Source of the DNA: Gilvimarinus chinensis DSM 19667
GTDB lineage: Bacteria; Pseudomonadota; Gammaproteobacteria; Pseudomonadales; Cellvibrionaceae
Direction: 5' to 3'
Length of the DNA stretch: 64,000 bases
Assembly (NCBI RefSeq): GCF_000377745.1
Contig: NZ_KB898706.1
Coordinates: 757,174 to 821,173 of the forward strand
The notes beneath the pieces were generated by a model. That model was not told where the DNA came from, made no database searches, and was given only the letters and a program-made list of their open reading frames with translations. The number at the start of each line of letters is the position of its first letter. Position 1 is the first letter of the stretch. Shown here in pieces: positions 37,712 through 46,621 of this stretch. Position numbers and translations under genes: made by a program.

Positions 37712-39248
37712 CAAAACCTCGGCGAGCAAGGGGGCAAAAAAGTGGACATTAAGTGCAGCACTGTCGGTATGTATCGTTGCTGTAGGGTGCGCCCCTCTCG
37801 GGCCAGACTTTCAAGAGCCAGCCGTGGATTGGCTGGCCAGCTGGCAGTCAGATTTATACGGTAATAGTCAGTCCCAGAGTGTTGAGGCACTCAGTCAGTG
37901 GTGGCACCGTTTTAATGACCCGGTGCTGAATCAGTTAATGGATGAGGCCCGCCAGCAGAGCCCCAGTTTAAAAATTGCCGGTTTGAGAATTCTTGAAAGT
38001 CGCGCGTTACACGGCGTAGCGACAGGAGCTCAGTACCCCCAAGTGCAGCAAATTACCGCTCAGGGGGCGTACGTGGGTAAAAAGCGCGGCGGTGGTGCCT
38101 ACCGAGATTTCACTACCAGCCAGGCAGCATTTAATATCGGTTGGGAGATGGATTTTTGGGGGCGCTTTCGTCGCGGTGTCGAGTCCGCCGATGCGGCTTA
38201 TTTCGCCTCTCTCAGTAACTATCGTGATGTGCAAGTCATATTGGCTTCGCAGGTTGCCAGTTTATATTACGGCATTAAAACCACGATGCAGCGTATTGAA
38301 ATTGCGCAAAATAATCTGAAACTGCAACAGCGAAGCTACGATATTACGGAGCAGCTTTTTAAACAAGGCCAAGACTCCGAGCTGGATTTGCAGCAGGCTA
38401 AGTCCCAGTATTTATCCACTAAGGCGACGATTCCAGGCCTGCGTCTGGCGCTTCAGCAGCAGCGCAATGCGTTAAGTGTATTACTTAACCGCGCGCCGAA
38501 TAACCTACCTGAGCTGGATTCTATAGACAGTACCTTGCCGCAGCTTGATTCAAATACAGTGGCGGGCATTCCGGCTGAATTGATGTTACGGCGTCCGGAT
38601 GTACGAACCGCGGCCTGGCAGGCTGCAGCACAATCGGCGCAGGTGGGGTTGGCCGAAGCCGATCTGTACCCGTCTTTGTCGCTGTTTGGCACGGTAGGGT
38701 GGTCGGGCAATGACATAGACATTGTGGATGATGTATTGAGTTTTGCGGCGGGGCCATCGTTAACCTGGAACATATTCAATTATGGCCGAATTAAAAATAA
38801 CGTTCGCGTACAGGATGCCCGTTTACAGCAGGCTTTGGAGGCATATCAAGCCAGTGTGCTGAACGCTGCTCGGGAAATTGATGATGCCGCCAACCGTGTG
38901 GCGCAAACACAAGCCAGCCAGAAAATCTTGGACGATGCGCTAATCGCCGCCGAGCGCTCTTTAGCCATAGCTACCCGTCGCTACAAAGAAGGGTATTCAG
39001 ATTTTCAGCGTGTCCTTGATGCTCAGGCAACCACTTTCCGTCAATCGGATCGTGCCGTTACCAACCGTGGAGATCATATCGCCGCGGTAATAGGTTTGTA
39101 CCAAGCCTTAGGTGGCGGCTGGCAAAAAGCAGATATTGAAACCATTGTTGGAGAGCAAACCCGCGCCACCCTGAAAAATCGCACAGATTGGGGTGATTTG
39201 CTAGAGGCTCCATTAGATTACCCGCCAGAGACAGGAAACACTCCATGA
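37704..39248 (+). CDS. Outer-membrane efflux lipoprotein (NodT/OprM-like)
   Basis: A 514-residue TolC-type outer-membrane factor with a lipoprotein signal (lipobox VGC, Cys29) and GPDFQEPAVDW, the usual NodT N-terminus. Two OEP repeats give the helical barrel: QWWHRFNDPVLNQLMDEARQQSPSLKIAGLRI in the first and LMLRRPDVRTAAWQAAAQSAQVGLAEADLYPSLSLFGT in the second. GTG start inside the end of the AI-2E gene. It supplies the outer-membrane channel for the adaptor encoded next (ATGA overlap). Confidence 0.93.
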   Translation: MNSKTSASKGAKKWTLSAALSVCIVAVGCAPLGPDFQEPAVDWLASWQSDLYGNSQSQSVEALSQWWHRFNDPVLNQLMDEARQQSPSLKIAGLRILESRALHGVATGAQYPQVQQITAQGAYVGKKRGGGAYRDFTTSQAAFNIGWEMDFWGRFRRGVESADAAYFASLSNYRDVQVILASQVASLYYGIKTTMQRIEIAQNNLKLQQRSYDITEQLFKQGQDSELDLQQAKSQYLSTKATIPGLRLALQQQRNALSVLLNRAPNNLPELDSIDSTLPQLDSNTVAGIPAELMLRRPDVRTAAWQAAAQSAQVGLAEADLYPSLSLFGTVGWSGNDIDIVDDVLSFAAGPSLTWNIFNYGRIKNNVRVQDARLQQALEAYQASVLNAAREIDDAANRVAQTQASQKILDDALIAAERSLAIATRRYKEGYSDFQRVLDAQATTFRQSDRAVTNRGDHIAAVIGLYQALGGGWQKADIETIVGEQTRATLKNRTDWGDLLEAPLDYPPETGNTP

Positions 39249-40387
39249 GCGAGACCGCCGAACAGGATACTAACGATCAAAAAAACACTGCTCCCGACTC
39301 CTCGAATGCGACAAAAGCCGTATCTCGAGGTGCTGTTGTTGTGCTGTCGGTTGTGTTGTTGACATTGTTGTGGCATTTGCTGGCTGATCGCTTCACGCCA
39401 TACACCTCGCAGGCCCGGGTTCAAGGTTATGTGGTGGGTGTGGCTCCGAAAGTGGCCGGTGTGTTAACGGATGTATGGGTAAAGAACAACGAGCGTGTTG
39501 AAGCGGGTCAAAAACTCTTTGCCATTGATCAGTCTCAGTACAAAATTGCATTGCAGCAGGCGCAGTCGAATTTAAACAATACCCAAACCCAAGTGCAGGC
39601 GGGTGATGCGGGGGTGGAAAAAGCGCGGGCGGGATTGCGTGCTGCTAAGGCCGGACAATTAAAAGCGGAGCAAGATTACAAACGTTTAAAACGTTTACGT
39701 GAAAATGATCCGGGCACTATTTCTGCAAGGCGCTTAGAAATGTCCGAGGCAAGCCTAGAGCAGGCACGTGCTCAGGTGGTGGCGGCTGAAGCAGACATTC
39801 AGCGCGCAATTGAGCAAAAAGGTGGCGACTCTGCCGACAGCAATACACTGCTGCAAACGGCTCAGGCGGCGGTTGATAAAGCTACGCTGGATTTAAATAA
39901 CACGACGGTGGTGGCCCAGGCTGCGGGCGTAGTGACAGATTTGCGAGCTGATGTAGGGCAGTTTGCCGGCACCGGTAATCCGGTATTAACACTGGTATCT
40001 ATTGACGATGTGTGGATCAGTGCGGATTTTACCGAAAATAATCTTGGCCATTTAACACCGGGTACCGAGGTTGAAATCGTGTTGGACTCCCTGCCGGGAA
40101 AAATACTTCAAGGTCGTATTCGGAGTATTGGCGTGGGTGTTAGCGCAGGTCAACCGGCTCATGCGGGCGCTTTACCCAAAGTGCAAAACGACCGCGACTG
40201 GTTGCGACAAGCTCAGCGTTTTCCGGTACAGGTGGAGTTTGCCGAGTCATTATCCAATGAGGCAATCCAGCAGATCCGTATTGGTGGTCAGGCTTCGGTT
40301 ATCGCGTATACCGAGGGACACGGATTATTAGGGTTACTGGGTAAACTCTATATTCGTTTGCAAAGTATTCTTACTTACGCGTATTAA
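39245..40387 (+). CDS. HlyD/EmrA-type membrane fusion (periplasmic adaptor) protein
   Basis: A 380-residue adaptor: short cytoplasmic N-terminus, one membrane helix (VVVLSVVLLTLLWHLLA, about 31-47), the split biotinyl-lipoyl domain (ARVQGYVVGVAPKVAGVLTDVWVKNNERVEAGQKLF and later VVAQAAGVVTDLRADVGQFAG), a long coiled-coil hairpin (about 95-215) and a beta-barrel domain. It bridges the inner-membrane permease and the outer-membrane channel. Overlaps the neighbouring genes by ATGA upstream and TAATG downstream. Confidence 0.93.
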   Translation: MSETAEQDTNDQKNTAPDSSNATKAVSRGAVVVLSVVLLTLLWHLLADRFTPYTSQARVQGYVVGVAPKVAGVLTDVWVKNNERVEAGQKLFAIDQSQYKIALQQAQSNLNNTQTQVQAGDAGVEKARAGLRAAKAGQLKAEQDYKRLKRLRENDPGTISARRLEMSEASLEQARAQVVAAEADIQRAIEQKGGDSADSNTLLQTAQAAVDKATLDLNNTTVVAQAAGVVTDLRADVGQFAGTGNPVLTLVSIDDVWISADFTENNLGHLTPGTEVEIVLDSLPGKILQGRIRSIGVGVSAGQPAHAGALPKVQNDRDWLRQAQRFPVQVEFAESLSNEAIQQIRIGGQASVIAYTEGHGLLGLLGKLYIRLQSILTYAY

Positions 40388-41448
40388 TGATGTTCGTAAG
40401 GGCTGCCAAGTGTATTAAGTCAACACGACTGCCGTTGGCAGCAAGGCGTGCGTATAGGCTTGCCTTCAGCACAAGTCTAGTACTGGCGATGGCTTATGGC
40501 TTTGGTTTAGGCATTCCACTGCTTGCACCTTTATTTGTGGTGATTTTGTCGGCCAAACCCTCACCTCCGCCGGGGCCAAAACAACTGTTTATTCTGTTGC
40601 TGGCGGTAATGGTCAGCCTTGGGGTAGGGGTCATACTTGGTCCTCTACTGCAAGGTGCGCCTTTGCCAGCGTTGGTTCTTATTGTGTTGGGCCTGTATAT
40701 CAGTAATCGCTTGGCATTACAGCCGGGCAAAGCCGCCGTCGGAACGCTTCTGGCGCTGGGGGTGACGGTGATTGCCGCGGCCAGCAGCATCAGCCCAACC
40801 CTCGCATCAACCCTGATTTCAGCGTTGGTGGCAAGTATTGCTTTAGCGGTGGTGGGGCAATGGTTGGTGTACCCTTTTTTTCCCGAAGATGTGGTTGCTG
40901 CAAAAGCCCCCCCGCCACCGGCCAACTCTTCGGATTCTAACTGGCTATGCTGGCGAGCTACGGCCATTGTTATTCCTGCGTTTTTGCTCACGCTGACAAA
41001 CCCGGCGTCCTACCTTCCCCTAACAGTAAAAAGTATTTTGCTTGGGCGTGAAGCATCGCAGTTAAAACTGCGTGAAGCGAATGTCGAGATGATTGGCTCA
41101 ACTTTGCTGGGAGGCGCTTGTGCCATTGTTATCTGGGGCTTATTAAGCCTTGCGGTTTCTTTATGGTTTTACGCTGCCTGGATGTTACTGGTGTGCTTGC
41201 TGCTTGCAAGTGGTATGTATGGCGTGATTCGCACAGGGTTTAAACCCTCTTTTTGGATGGGGACCATGACAACCATGATTATTTTGCTCGGCGCTGCAGT
41301 GCAGGACAGCGCTAACGGTAAAGATGTTTATCAGGCTTTTCTCGTGCGTATTAGTCTGTTTTTGTTGGTTGCGGTTTACGCTGCGGCTGCGATGGCAGCA
41401 TTAAATTATTGGCGCACTCGCCGCCAACTCAAGTCAGGTGACGAATAA
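40387..41448 (+). CDS. DUF2955 (FUSC/AaeB-like) inner-membrane permease
   Basis: A 353-residue polytopic protein with about ten hydrophobic helices and a proline-rich loop near residue 60 (KPSPPPGPKQ). The features match DUF2955, a relative of the FUSC/AaeB aromatic-acid efflux permeases. With the adaptor and outer-membrane factor encoded upstream it makes a plausible AaeAB- or EmrAB-like tripartite exporter, where this subunit would be the inner-membrane pump. Start overlaps the adaptor stop (TAATG). The substrate is unknown. Confidence 0.85.
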   Translation: MMFVRAAKCIKSTRLPLAARRAYRLAFSTSLVLAMAYGFGLGIPLLAPLFVVILSAKPSPPPGPKQLFILLLAVMVSLGVGVILGPLLQGAPLPALVLIVLGLYISNRLALQPGKAAVGTLLALGVTVIAAASSISPTLASTLISALVASIALAVVGQWLVYPFFPEDVVAAKAPPPPANSSDSNWLCWRATAIVIPAFLLTLTNPASYLPLTVKSILLGREASQLKLREANVEMIGSTLLGGACAIVIWGLLSLAVSLWFYAAWMLLVCLLLASGMYGVIRTGFKPSFWMGTMTTMIILLGAAVQDSANGKDVYQAFLVRISLFLLVAVYAAAAMAALNYWRTRRQLKSGDE

Positions 41449-41458
41449 AAGGTAGCCC

Positions 41459-41887
41459 ATGTTAATGAATTTTGTGCTCGGTATTTCCATGATGGTGTTC
41501 TGTTTATTTTTGCAGGGCATATTGGTACTGGTGGCGCTACGCTTTTTTACCCGTCATGAACACATGGTGGGTGTATCCTTCGCTGCATCTATGCGCCTTA
41601 CCGCAGGTATGATGGCAATACTCATTGCGGGTAATATTGCTCAGGTCATCGCATGGGGGACTTTATTTTATGGCTTGGGCGAATTTGATGAGTTTGCCGT
41701 TGCCGTATATCACTCAGCGGTTAACTTTGCCACGCTAGGGTATGGCGATATTGTAATGTCCCCCAAGCATGAATTACTGGGCCCGCTTGAAGCGTTAAAC
41801 GGCGTGTTAATGGTGGGGTTGTCTACAGCGGCTTTATCGCGTGCTTTTTCTGAATCACTGAAAGACCGCCTTCCCCCCACCCATTAA
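41459..41887 (+). CDS. Small two-helix-type ion channel protein (K+ channel pore motif)
   Basis: A 142-residue membrane protein with four hydrophobic segments. The third loop contains ATLGYGDIVM, which matches the potassium-channel selectivity filter (TxGYGD), preceded by a short pore helix (AVAVYHSAVNF). This fits the Ion_trans_2 pore family with no ligand-binding domain. It follows the DUF2955 permease by 10 bases with an AAAGG site and is thus the last gene of the export operon. Its stop overlaps the convergent thioesterase by 4 bases. Confidence 0.8.
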   Translation: MLMNFVLGISMMVFCLFLQGILVLVALRFFTRHEHMVGVSFAASMRLTAGMMAILIAGNIAQVIAWGTLFYGLGEFDEFAVAVYHSAVNFATLGYGDIVMSPKHELLGPLEALNGVLMVGLSTAALSRAFSESLKDRLPPTH

Positions 41888-42450
41888 GCGGTCGTGGTGT
41901 CGAGCGCGAGTTGGCAGTTGTCATCAGCAAGCTGGTTAAGCTCGCGCTCAATATCCGTTTCACTGGGTAAGGACTGAAACGCTTCTCGATATTCTGCTTT
42001 CAAGCGTTTACGGATTTTCCCCCAAATAAACCGGCGAACCTCAATCTTATCCTGCAAAATTAGCCCCGGCACCTGAATAGGTTTGCGAGTCTCTTCATCG
42101 ATGGCCACCATTGTGAAATAGGACGTATTGGTGTGTTTGGTTATGCCGTTTTTAAAATCTTCGGAAAATACTTTAATACCCACTTCCATTGATGAGCGAC
42201 CCACATAGTTCACCGAAGCCATTAAAGTGACAAGTTCGCCCACTTCAACTGCATTGACAAAGTTTACCGAGTCCACCGAGGCGGTGACGCAGTAACTTCG
42301 CGAGTGGCTAGCCGCAGTGGTATAGGCAATCTTATCCATCAATGACAGAATTACGCCGCCGTGCACCTTACCACCAAAATTGGCGTATGAAGGAATCATT
42401 AATTCTTTGAGAATGTTTTGTGAGGATTTAACGGTGCGAAAATCAGTCAT
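41884..42450 (-). CDS. Acyl-CoA thioesterase (hot-dog fold, YciA/BFIT-like)
   Basis: A 188-residue cytoplasmic enzyme that hydrolyses acyl-CoA. The hot-dog core is at residues 10-125: MIPSYANFGGKVHGGVILSLMDKIAYTTAASHS carries the catalytic region, then SVDSVNFVNAVEVGELVTLMASVNYVGRSSMEV. A charged 60-residue tail follows (RFIWGKIRKRLKAEYREAF). The ATG at 42450 gives the usual start MTDFRTVKSSQN and is preceded by AAGAAGAG; the frame stays open 200 bases upstream, but that part is not family-like. Confidence 0.9.
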   Translation of the reverse strand: MTDFRTVKSSQNILKELMIPSYANFGGKVHGGVILSLMDKIAYTTAASHSRSYCVTASVDSVNFVNAVEVGELVTLMASVNYVGRSSMEVGIKVFSEDFKNGITKHTNTSYFTMVAIDEETRKPIQVPGLILQDKIEVRRFIWGKIRKRLKAEYREAFQSLPSETDIERELNQLADDNCQLALDTTTA

Positions 42451-42613
42451 GATCACTCTTCTTCTGAGGGTGTAGGTTGGAGTGGTTATAGTAGCGGTAT
42501 TGGCTGGTTGGACCAAGCGATTGTATTTTGTGGTTGTAAAGTGACCAATGCGTGGATAATTGGCGTAATTTCTGCTGTAATGGCGCTGAAATAATCCTAC
42601 GAGTAGCGTCACT

Positions 42614-44302
42614 GTGAGCCTAAAATTCCGCTTTTTAATGTTAACCACCGCATTGATTTTGGCGGCGGCAGCTGGATCATGGGTGGCGTATCAAACACTG
42701 ATTGGCTCAATCATCGAGCGCTGGGGCCAGCAAGTTACCGAAATTCAAGTGCGATACGATAGTGCTCGCTTACTGAGTTCACTGGAGCGTGAAATAGGCT
42801 TGGCTAAACAGCTGGCTCGATCGCCAAGTCTGATTGCCTGGGCCACGCAACCAGACGATAAAAGCTTGCAGCAACGTGCCCTGCGTGAGCTTGAAAATTT
42901 CCGCGGCGGCTTTGGTGATAAAAGCTATTTTGTTGCCTTAACAAAAAACCTGCACTACTACTTCAATAATGCCGCTAACGAATTCGCCGGCGATCAGTTT
43001 CGCTATATTCTCGATCCAGACAAAAGCGACGATGCCTGGTTTTTCCAATTGATAAATGAAAATCGAGACTTTCATTTAAATGTCAATCCCGATACGAATT
43101 TAGGTGTTACCAAGCTGTGGATTGATGTTCTGGTACGGAACGACAACGACGACATCGTTGCTATGGTGGGCACAGGCTTAAATCTGGATGATTTTTTAGC
43201 CGATATTGTCGATATTGGCCAGGAGGGCGTAACAACCTTATTTGCGGATTACAGCGGTGCAATTCAGTTATACCGCGACCGTAATTACATCGATTTTGCC
43301 AGCATCATAAAACCTGTAGGGCAAAAGAAAACGGTCGATTTACTGTTTGAAAAACCGCGGGATAAACAACAAATGCTCGGCATGTTGGCCATGCTAAAAC
43401 AGCAGGGCCCAACTCAAGGTATAGTACAAAGTGGTTTCGTCGAAGTGAATGGGCGAAAACATTTGGCCGGTGTTGCTTATCTGCCCACTATTGGTTGGTT
43501 TGAAATTACCCTGCTGGATTTAACCGTATTACTCCCCAAACGTGACTTTTGGCCTTTAGGCCTTGTTTTTGTGGTGGCACTGTTGGTGTCGCTCAGTGTG
43601 TTTCAGTGGGCTATTCAATCACGAGTATTAAGGCCCATGGCGCATTTGGAGAAAGCCGTAAAACAGGTGCGAGATGGCCACTATGATTTACCTTACTTGC
43701 CAAAGCCTGATAATGAAATTGGGCAGCTGGTGGATCATTTCGAAAAAATGACTAGCCGGGTTCGGCATAGCACCCAGGAGCTCGAAGGACGGGTTGCCCA
43801 TCGCACAGAGCAGTTGCATCGCCAATCTCGAATTGATCCACTCACCGACTTAAAAAATCGTCGTGGTTTGGATGAGGCGCTGCAGGATATGATTGCCCTT
43901 GCCCAACGCGAACAACAGAGCTTCGGTTTGCTATGGTTGGATATCGATTACTTTAAAAGTATTAACGATGAATTTGGCCACCAGTTTGGCGATGATATTT
44001 TGCGTCGGCTTGCGCTTTGGTTACGCGCAGCGGTGCGTCCTTATGACCAGGTGGGTCGCTGGGGCGGTGATGAGTTCGTGGTGGTAATGGCCCCTTGTGA
44101 TCAAGAGGCACTGCATGGCTTGGCCGAGCGTATTCGCGTCACCGCTGAAGAAGAAAGTGCACGCACCGGCACCAGAATTACGGTGAGTATTGGTGCCCAC
44201 CACTGCCAGTCAAACGAAACCATAGATGAGCTGTTGCGCCGCGCGGATCAAGCACTTTACAGCGCTAAAAAACAAGGGCGAAACCGAGTCTGTATGGCTT
44301 AA
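42614..44302 (+). CDS. Membrane diguanylate cyclase with Cache-like sensor, HAMP and GGDEF domains
   Basis: A 562-residue inner-membrane signalling enzyme. Membrane helix 1 is at about 8-28, followed by a 280-residue periplasmic sensor resembling a double Cache domain (FRYILDPDKSDDAWFFQLINENRDFHLNVNPD, then GVTKLWIDVLVRNDNDDIVAMVGTGL). Membrane helix 2 is at about 315-335, then HAMP (RVLRPMAHLEKAVKQVRDGHYD) and GGDEF. The active site is GGDEF in GRWGGDEFVV with an intact RxxD I-site (RPYD) five residues earlier. GTG start. Divergent from the thioesterase. Confidence 0.92.
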   Translation: MSLKFRFLMLTTALILAAAAGSWVAYQTLIGSIIERWGQQVTEIQVRYDSARLLSSLEREIGLAKQLARSPSLIAWATQPDDKSLQQRALRELENFRGGFGDKSYFVALTKNLHYYFNNAANEFAGDQFRYILDPDKSDDAWFFQLINENRDFHLNVNPDTNLGVTKLWIDVLVRNDNDDIVAMVGTGLNLDDFLADIVDIGQEGVTTLFADYSGAIQLYRDRNYIDFASIIKPVGQKKTVDLLFEKPRDKQQMLGMLAMLKQQGPTQGIVQSGFVEVNGRKHLAGVAYLPTIGWFEITLLDLTVLLPKRDFWPLGLVFVVALLVSLSVFQWAIQSRVLRPMAHLEKAVKQVRDGHYDLPYLPKPDNEIGQLVDHFEKMTSRVRHSTQELEGRVAHRTEQLHRQSRIDPLTDLKNRRGLDEALQDMIALAQREQQSFGLLWLDIDYFKSINDEFGHQFGDDILRRLALWLRAAVRPYDQVGRWGGDEFVVVMAPCDQEALHGLAERIRVTAEEESARTGTRITVSIGAHHCQSNETIDELLRRADQALYSAKKQGRNRVCMA

Positions 44303-45271
44303 TCAGCTATTCTGCACCCCAAATCGTTTGCGATATTCACCGGGCCCTAATCCTACGATACGTGTAAAAACTTTGCGAAATGAGGCGGGATCTTTATAGC
44401 CTACCTGCCAGGCAATGGTTTCTATCGGTGTGCGGCTTAGCTGTAGTTCATTTTGCGCTTTACTCACCCGAACATGCTGACAGTAGTCGGTGCTGGTTAA
44501 ACCGGTGGCCTTTTGAAAGCGCCGCAAAAAGGTGCGCTGCTCTAGCCCGGCTTTCTCGGCCATCATTGGCACCGAACCTTCTTTGGCATCGGTACTTTGC
44601 AGCCAGTGCTGCACTTTGAGTATGGCCTTATCGCCGTGGTTTAGTTTGGGGGAAAAGGTGCGATAGTAACGTTGCTCCCGCCCAGGCGGGTCAATGAGTA
44701 AAGTTCGCGCCGTTTCTAACATGACACGTGGGCCTAAAAACTTCGCTACCAACCGCAATCCTAAATCCGTCCATGACATAGCGCCCCCGGCGGTAATAAT
44801 ATCGCCGTCGTCCACTATCAAACGCTCGGTGTCCCATCGCACCTCTGGGTAGCGTGATGCAACTTGATCGCTAAACATCCAATGGGTGGTGGCGGTGCGG
44901 CCTTGCAGCATGCCACTTTGCGCCAGTAAAAACGCGCCGCCGCAAATCGAACAAATTACCGAGCCTTGGCTGTGGTTGTCATTCAGCCAGTCAATAAACG
45001 GCTGGGGCACAGACACTTGCGCTGGGTCTTCGAGGGTTGGGGGAAGAATAACGGCCGCCAGTGCTTGGGTTTTGTCTGGCGAGGCGGTAGCCACCTTTTT
45101 GGGGGGAGAATTTTTATCGAGTTGCCATTGACTGACCGTAAATGAAAGTCCGGTATTGCCGAGTGCAGCCATACGGTTTGCCGTTGCCAGCAGATCGGTG
45201 ATCCCCAATACAGCGGCTTGCTGCACACCGGGGTACAACACTAACGCGATTTCGATGGCCTTATCAGTCAT
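44303..45271 (-). CDS. GlxA-type AraC family regulator (DJ-1/PfpI domain plus HTH)
   Basis: A 322-residue regulator. The N-terminal amidotransferase-like domain (about 5-190: ALVLYPGVQQAAVLGITDLLATANRM, and SVICSICGGAFLLAQSGML with the nucleophile-elbow cysteine) precedes an AraC DNA-binding domain (about 225-320: EGSVPMMAEKAGLEQRTFLRRFQKATGLTSTDYCQHVRV, then ETIAWQVGYKDPASFRKVF). It is divergent from the cysteine hydrolase at 45379, a common pairing in which the regulator controls the hydrolase. An imperfect inverted repeat lies between them. Confidence 0.93.
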   Translation of the reverse strand: MTDKAIEIALVLYPGVQQAAVLGITDLLATANRMAALGNTGLSFTVSQWQLDKNSPPKKVATASPDKTQALAAVILPPTLEDPAQVSVPQPFIDWLNDNHSQGSVICSICGGAFLLAQSGMLQGRTATTHWMFSDQVASRYPEVRWDTERLIVDDGDIITAGGAMSWTDLGLRLVAKFLGPRVMLETARTLLIDPPGREQRYYRTFSPKLNHGDKAILKVQHWLQSTDAKEGSVPMMAEKAGLEQRTFLRRFQKATGLTSTDYCQHVRVSKAQNELQLSRTPIETIAWQVGYKDPASFRKVFTRIVGLGPGEYRKRFGVQNS

Positions 45272-45295
45272 TTGTCACTATTGCCTTTAAGATTG

Positions 45296-45328
45296 TCAAA
45301 TATGCCACTTCGCAGTATGGCGATTTGA
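45296..45328. promoter_or_regulatory. Imperfect inverted repeat in the glxA-like/hydrolase divergent region
   Basis: TCAAAT (45296-45301), then GCC (45304-45306), and on the right GGC (45319-45321), then ATTTGA (45323-45328). The arms are symmetric apart from a one-base offset. It lies 25 bases before the leftward regulator start and about 50 bases before the hydrolase start, a reasonable operator position. Confidence 0.4.
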
Positions 45329-45378
45329 GAACACACTGTCCACAACGATTCAGCAAAACCAACTGACAGGAGAAACTT

Positions 45379-45930
45379 ATGAGCAATCAAGCCTTAATCG
45401 TTGTAGACATCCAAAACGAATATTTCCCCGGCGGTAAAATGCTGTTGGAGGGTGTTGAGGCCGCTGCCGATAATGCGGCCCAAGTTATGGCCAAAGCGCG
45501 CGCCAACGGCGATGTGGTGGTTAATATTCACCATCAAGAGCCAGACCCCCAGTCGCCTTTTTTCACCCAAGGCAGCGACGGCATCGAGTTTCACCCCAAA
45601 GTTGCGCCAGCCGAAGGCGAAAAGGTGATTCTGAAAAATTACCCTAACTCGTTTCTTAAAACCGACCTGCACGAGTTCCTGCAGGCCCAGGGGGTAGAGC
45701 GCGTGGTAATTGTCGGCTCCATGAGTCACATGTGCATCCAGGCCACCACCCGCGCCGCGTCCGATCTGGGCTATCAAGTGACGGTAGTGCACGATGCCTG
45801 CGCCACCATGGATGTAGAATTTGGTGGCGTAACTGTTCCGGCTGCCCAAGTACATGCATCGTCTATGGCGGCTTTGGCGTTTGCTTACGCCGATTGCTTA
45901 AGTGCGGAGGAATTCTTAATAAAAGGGTAG
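45379..45930 (+). CDS. Cysteine hydrolase of the isochorismatase family
   Basis: A 183-residue cytoplasmic hydrolase. The triad is visible: Asp in LIVVDIQNEYFPGG (about residue 10), Lys in KVILKNYPNSFLKTDLHEFL and the nucleophile Cys in VGSMSHMCIQATTRAASDLGY (Cys about 119). These enzymes cleave amides such as nicotinamide or N-carbamoyl compounds. AGGAG precedes the ATG. It is divergent from the GlxA-type regulator, so its expression is probably under that protein. Substrate unknown. Confidence 0.92.
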   Translation: MSNQALIVVDIQNEYFPGGKMLLEGVEAAADNAAQVMAKARANGDVVVNIHHQEPDPQSPFFTQGSDGIEFHPKVAPAEGEKVILKNYPNSFLKTDLHEFLQAQGVERVVIVGSMSHMCIQATTRAASDLGYQVTVVHDACATMDVEFGGVTVPAAQVHASSMAALAFAYADCLSAEEFLIKG

Positions 45931-46240
45931 TGGGCTGAAGCGTTTAAGCTGTTTCTGCGAGCCGTCTTTGCCCGTGCTTTTGGGTGGCCCAGTCGGGCTG
46001 CCCTAACATGACATTGATTAACGCCACGAGTAGGACTTTGTGCCGCAAAAAGCAAACTCTACACGGCTGTTGCAGTTCTTACCCATAAATCCCCTCGCTC
46101 AGTGTCCAATTTCCCCCTAACACACGAATTTAAGCGGTAATCCCGCTGGAACGCAGTTTGCTATAACGAGGTTTTCTTTAAGGCGCTTAAACGCCATTTT
46201 GCTCGACACGGCGCAAGCCGCCTTTTGTTAAGGGGAAACG
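45931..46240. other. Intergenic region with hairpins, no gene seen
   Basis: A 310-base gap. GGGTGGCCC (45982-45990), loop AGTC and GGGCTGCCC (45995-46003) form a nine-pair hairpin with two G-U wobbles and no T-run, possibly an unassisted stop or attenuator after the hydrolase gene. CGGC-GCAA-GCCG followed by CCTTTT at about 46209-46226 is a weaker one just before chaB. No ORF with a ribosome site and coding character fits here. Confidence 0.45.
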
Positions 46241-46621
46241 ATGTATTACCAAAACACCGCCGAGCTACCTGACTCGGTAAAAAACTCGCTGCCTCAGGAC
46301 GGGTTAAACCTATACCTGCAGGCCTACAACAGTGCTTGGGAAACCTTTGCAGATCCGGAGAAGCGCATCGGCAACGACGATCGGGAAACGGTGGCTCATA
46401 AGGTGGCCTGGTCGGTGGTTGAAAAGTCATACACCAAAACGGCTCAGGGTAGCTGGGTCAAGGCTATTGCAATAAATACAGCCAGCGAAGCGCGCTCGTG
46501 GCGCGGTCGTATAAGCGTACGCGCAGCCAGTAAACCAACAACACCAAAGCCAAAAAAAGCGCTGGTAACTGCGCCCGAAAACGTTTTGCGTTCGGATACG
46601 CGAATCAGTCCCGAGGCTTAG
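46241..46621 (+). CDS. ChaB domain protein
   Basis: A 126-residue protein. Residues 6-72 match ChaB (ELPDSVKNSLPQDGLNLYLQAYNSAWETFADPEKRI, then DRETVAHKVAWSVVEKSY), the small helical domain first seen beside the ChaA cation antiporter. A basic, Thr/Pro/Lys-rich tail follows and looks unstructured. AAGGGGAAACG precedes the ATG. The next gene starts one base after the stop, so the two are co-transcribed. ChaA itself is not in the window, so a cation-transport role is not supported here. Confidence 0.85.
   Translation: MYYQNTAELPDSVKNSLPQDGLNLYLQAYNSAWETFADPEKRIGNDDRETVAHKVAWSVVEKSYTKTAQGSWVKAIAINTASEARSWRGRISVRAASKPTTPKPKKALVTAPENVLRSDTRISPEA

Noticed and set aside
40494..40991. 165-codon minus-strand frame inside the DUF2955 gene
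   Set aside because: Antisense to a membrane protein gene whose operon position and helices are clear.
42451..42648. Upstream extension of the thioesterase frame
   Set aside because: It would overlap the divergent cyclase start and is not hot-dog-like; MTDFRTVK is the usual beginning.
46241..46621. Assigning the ChaB protein to ChaA-linked cation transport
   Set aside because: No ChaA antiporter is nearby and the partner gene is a lipid phosphatase.
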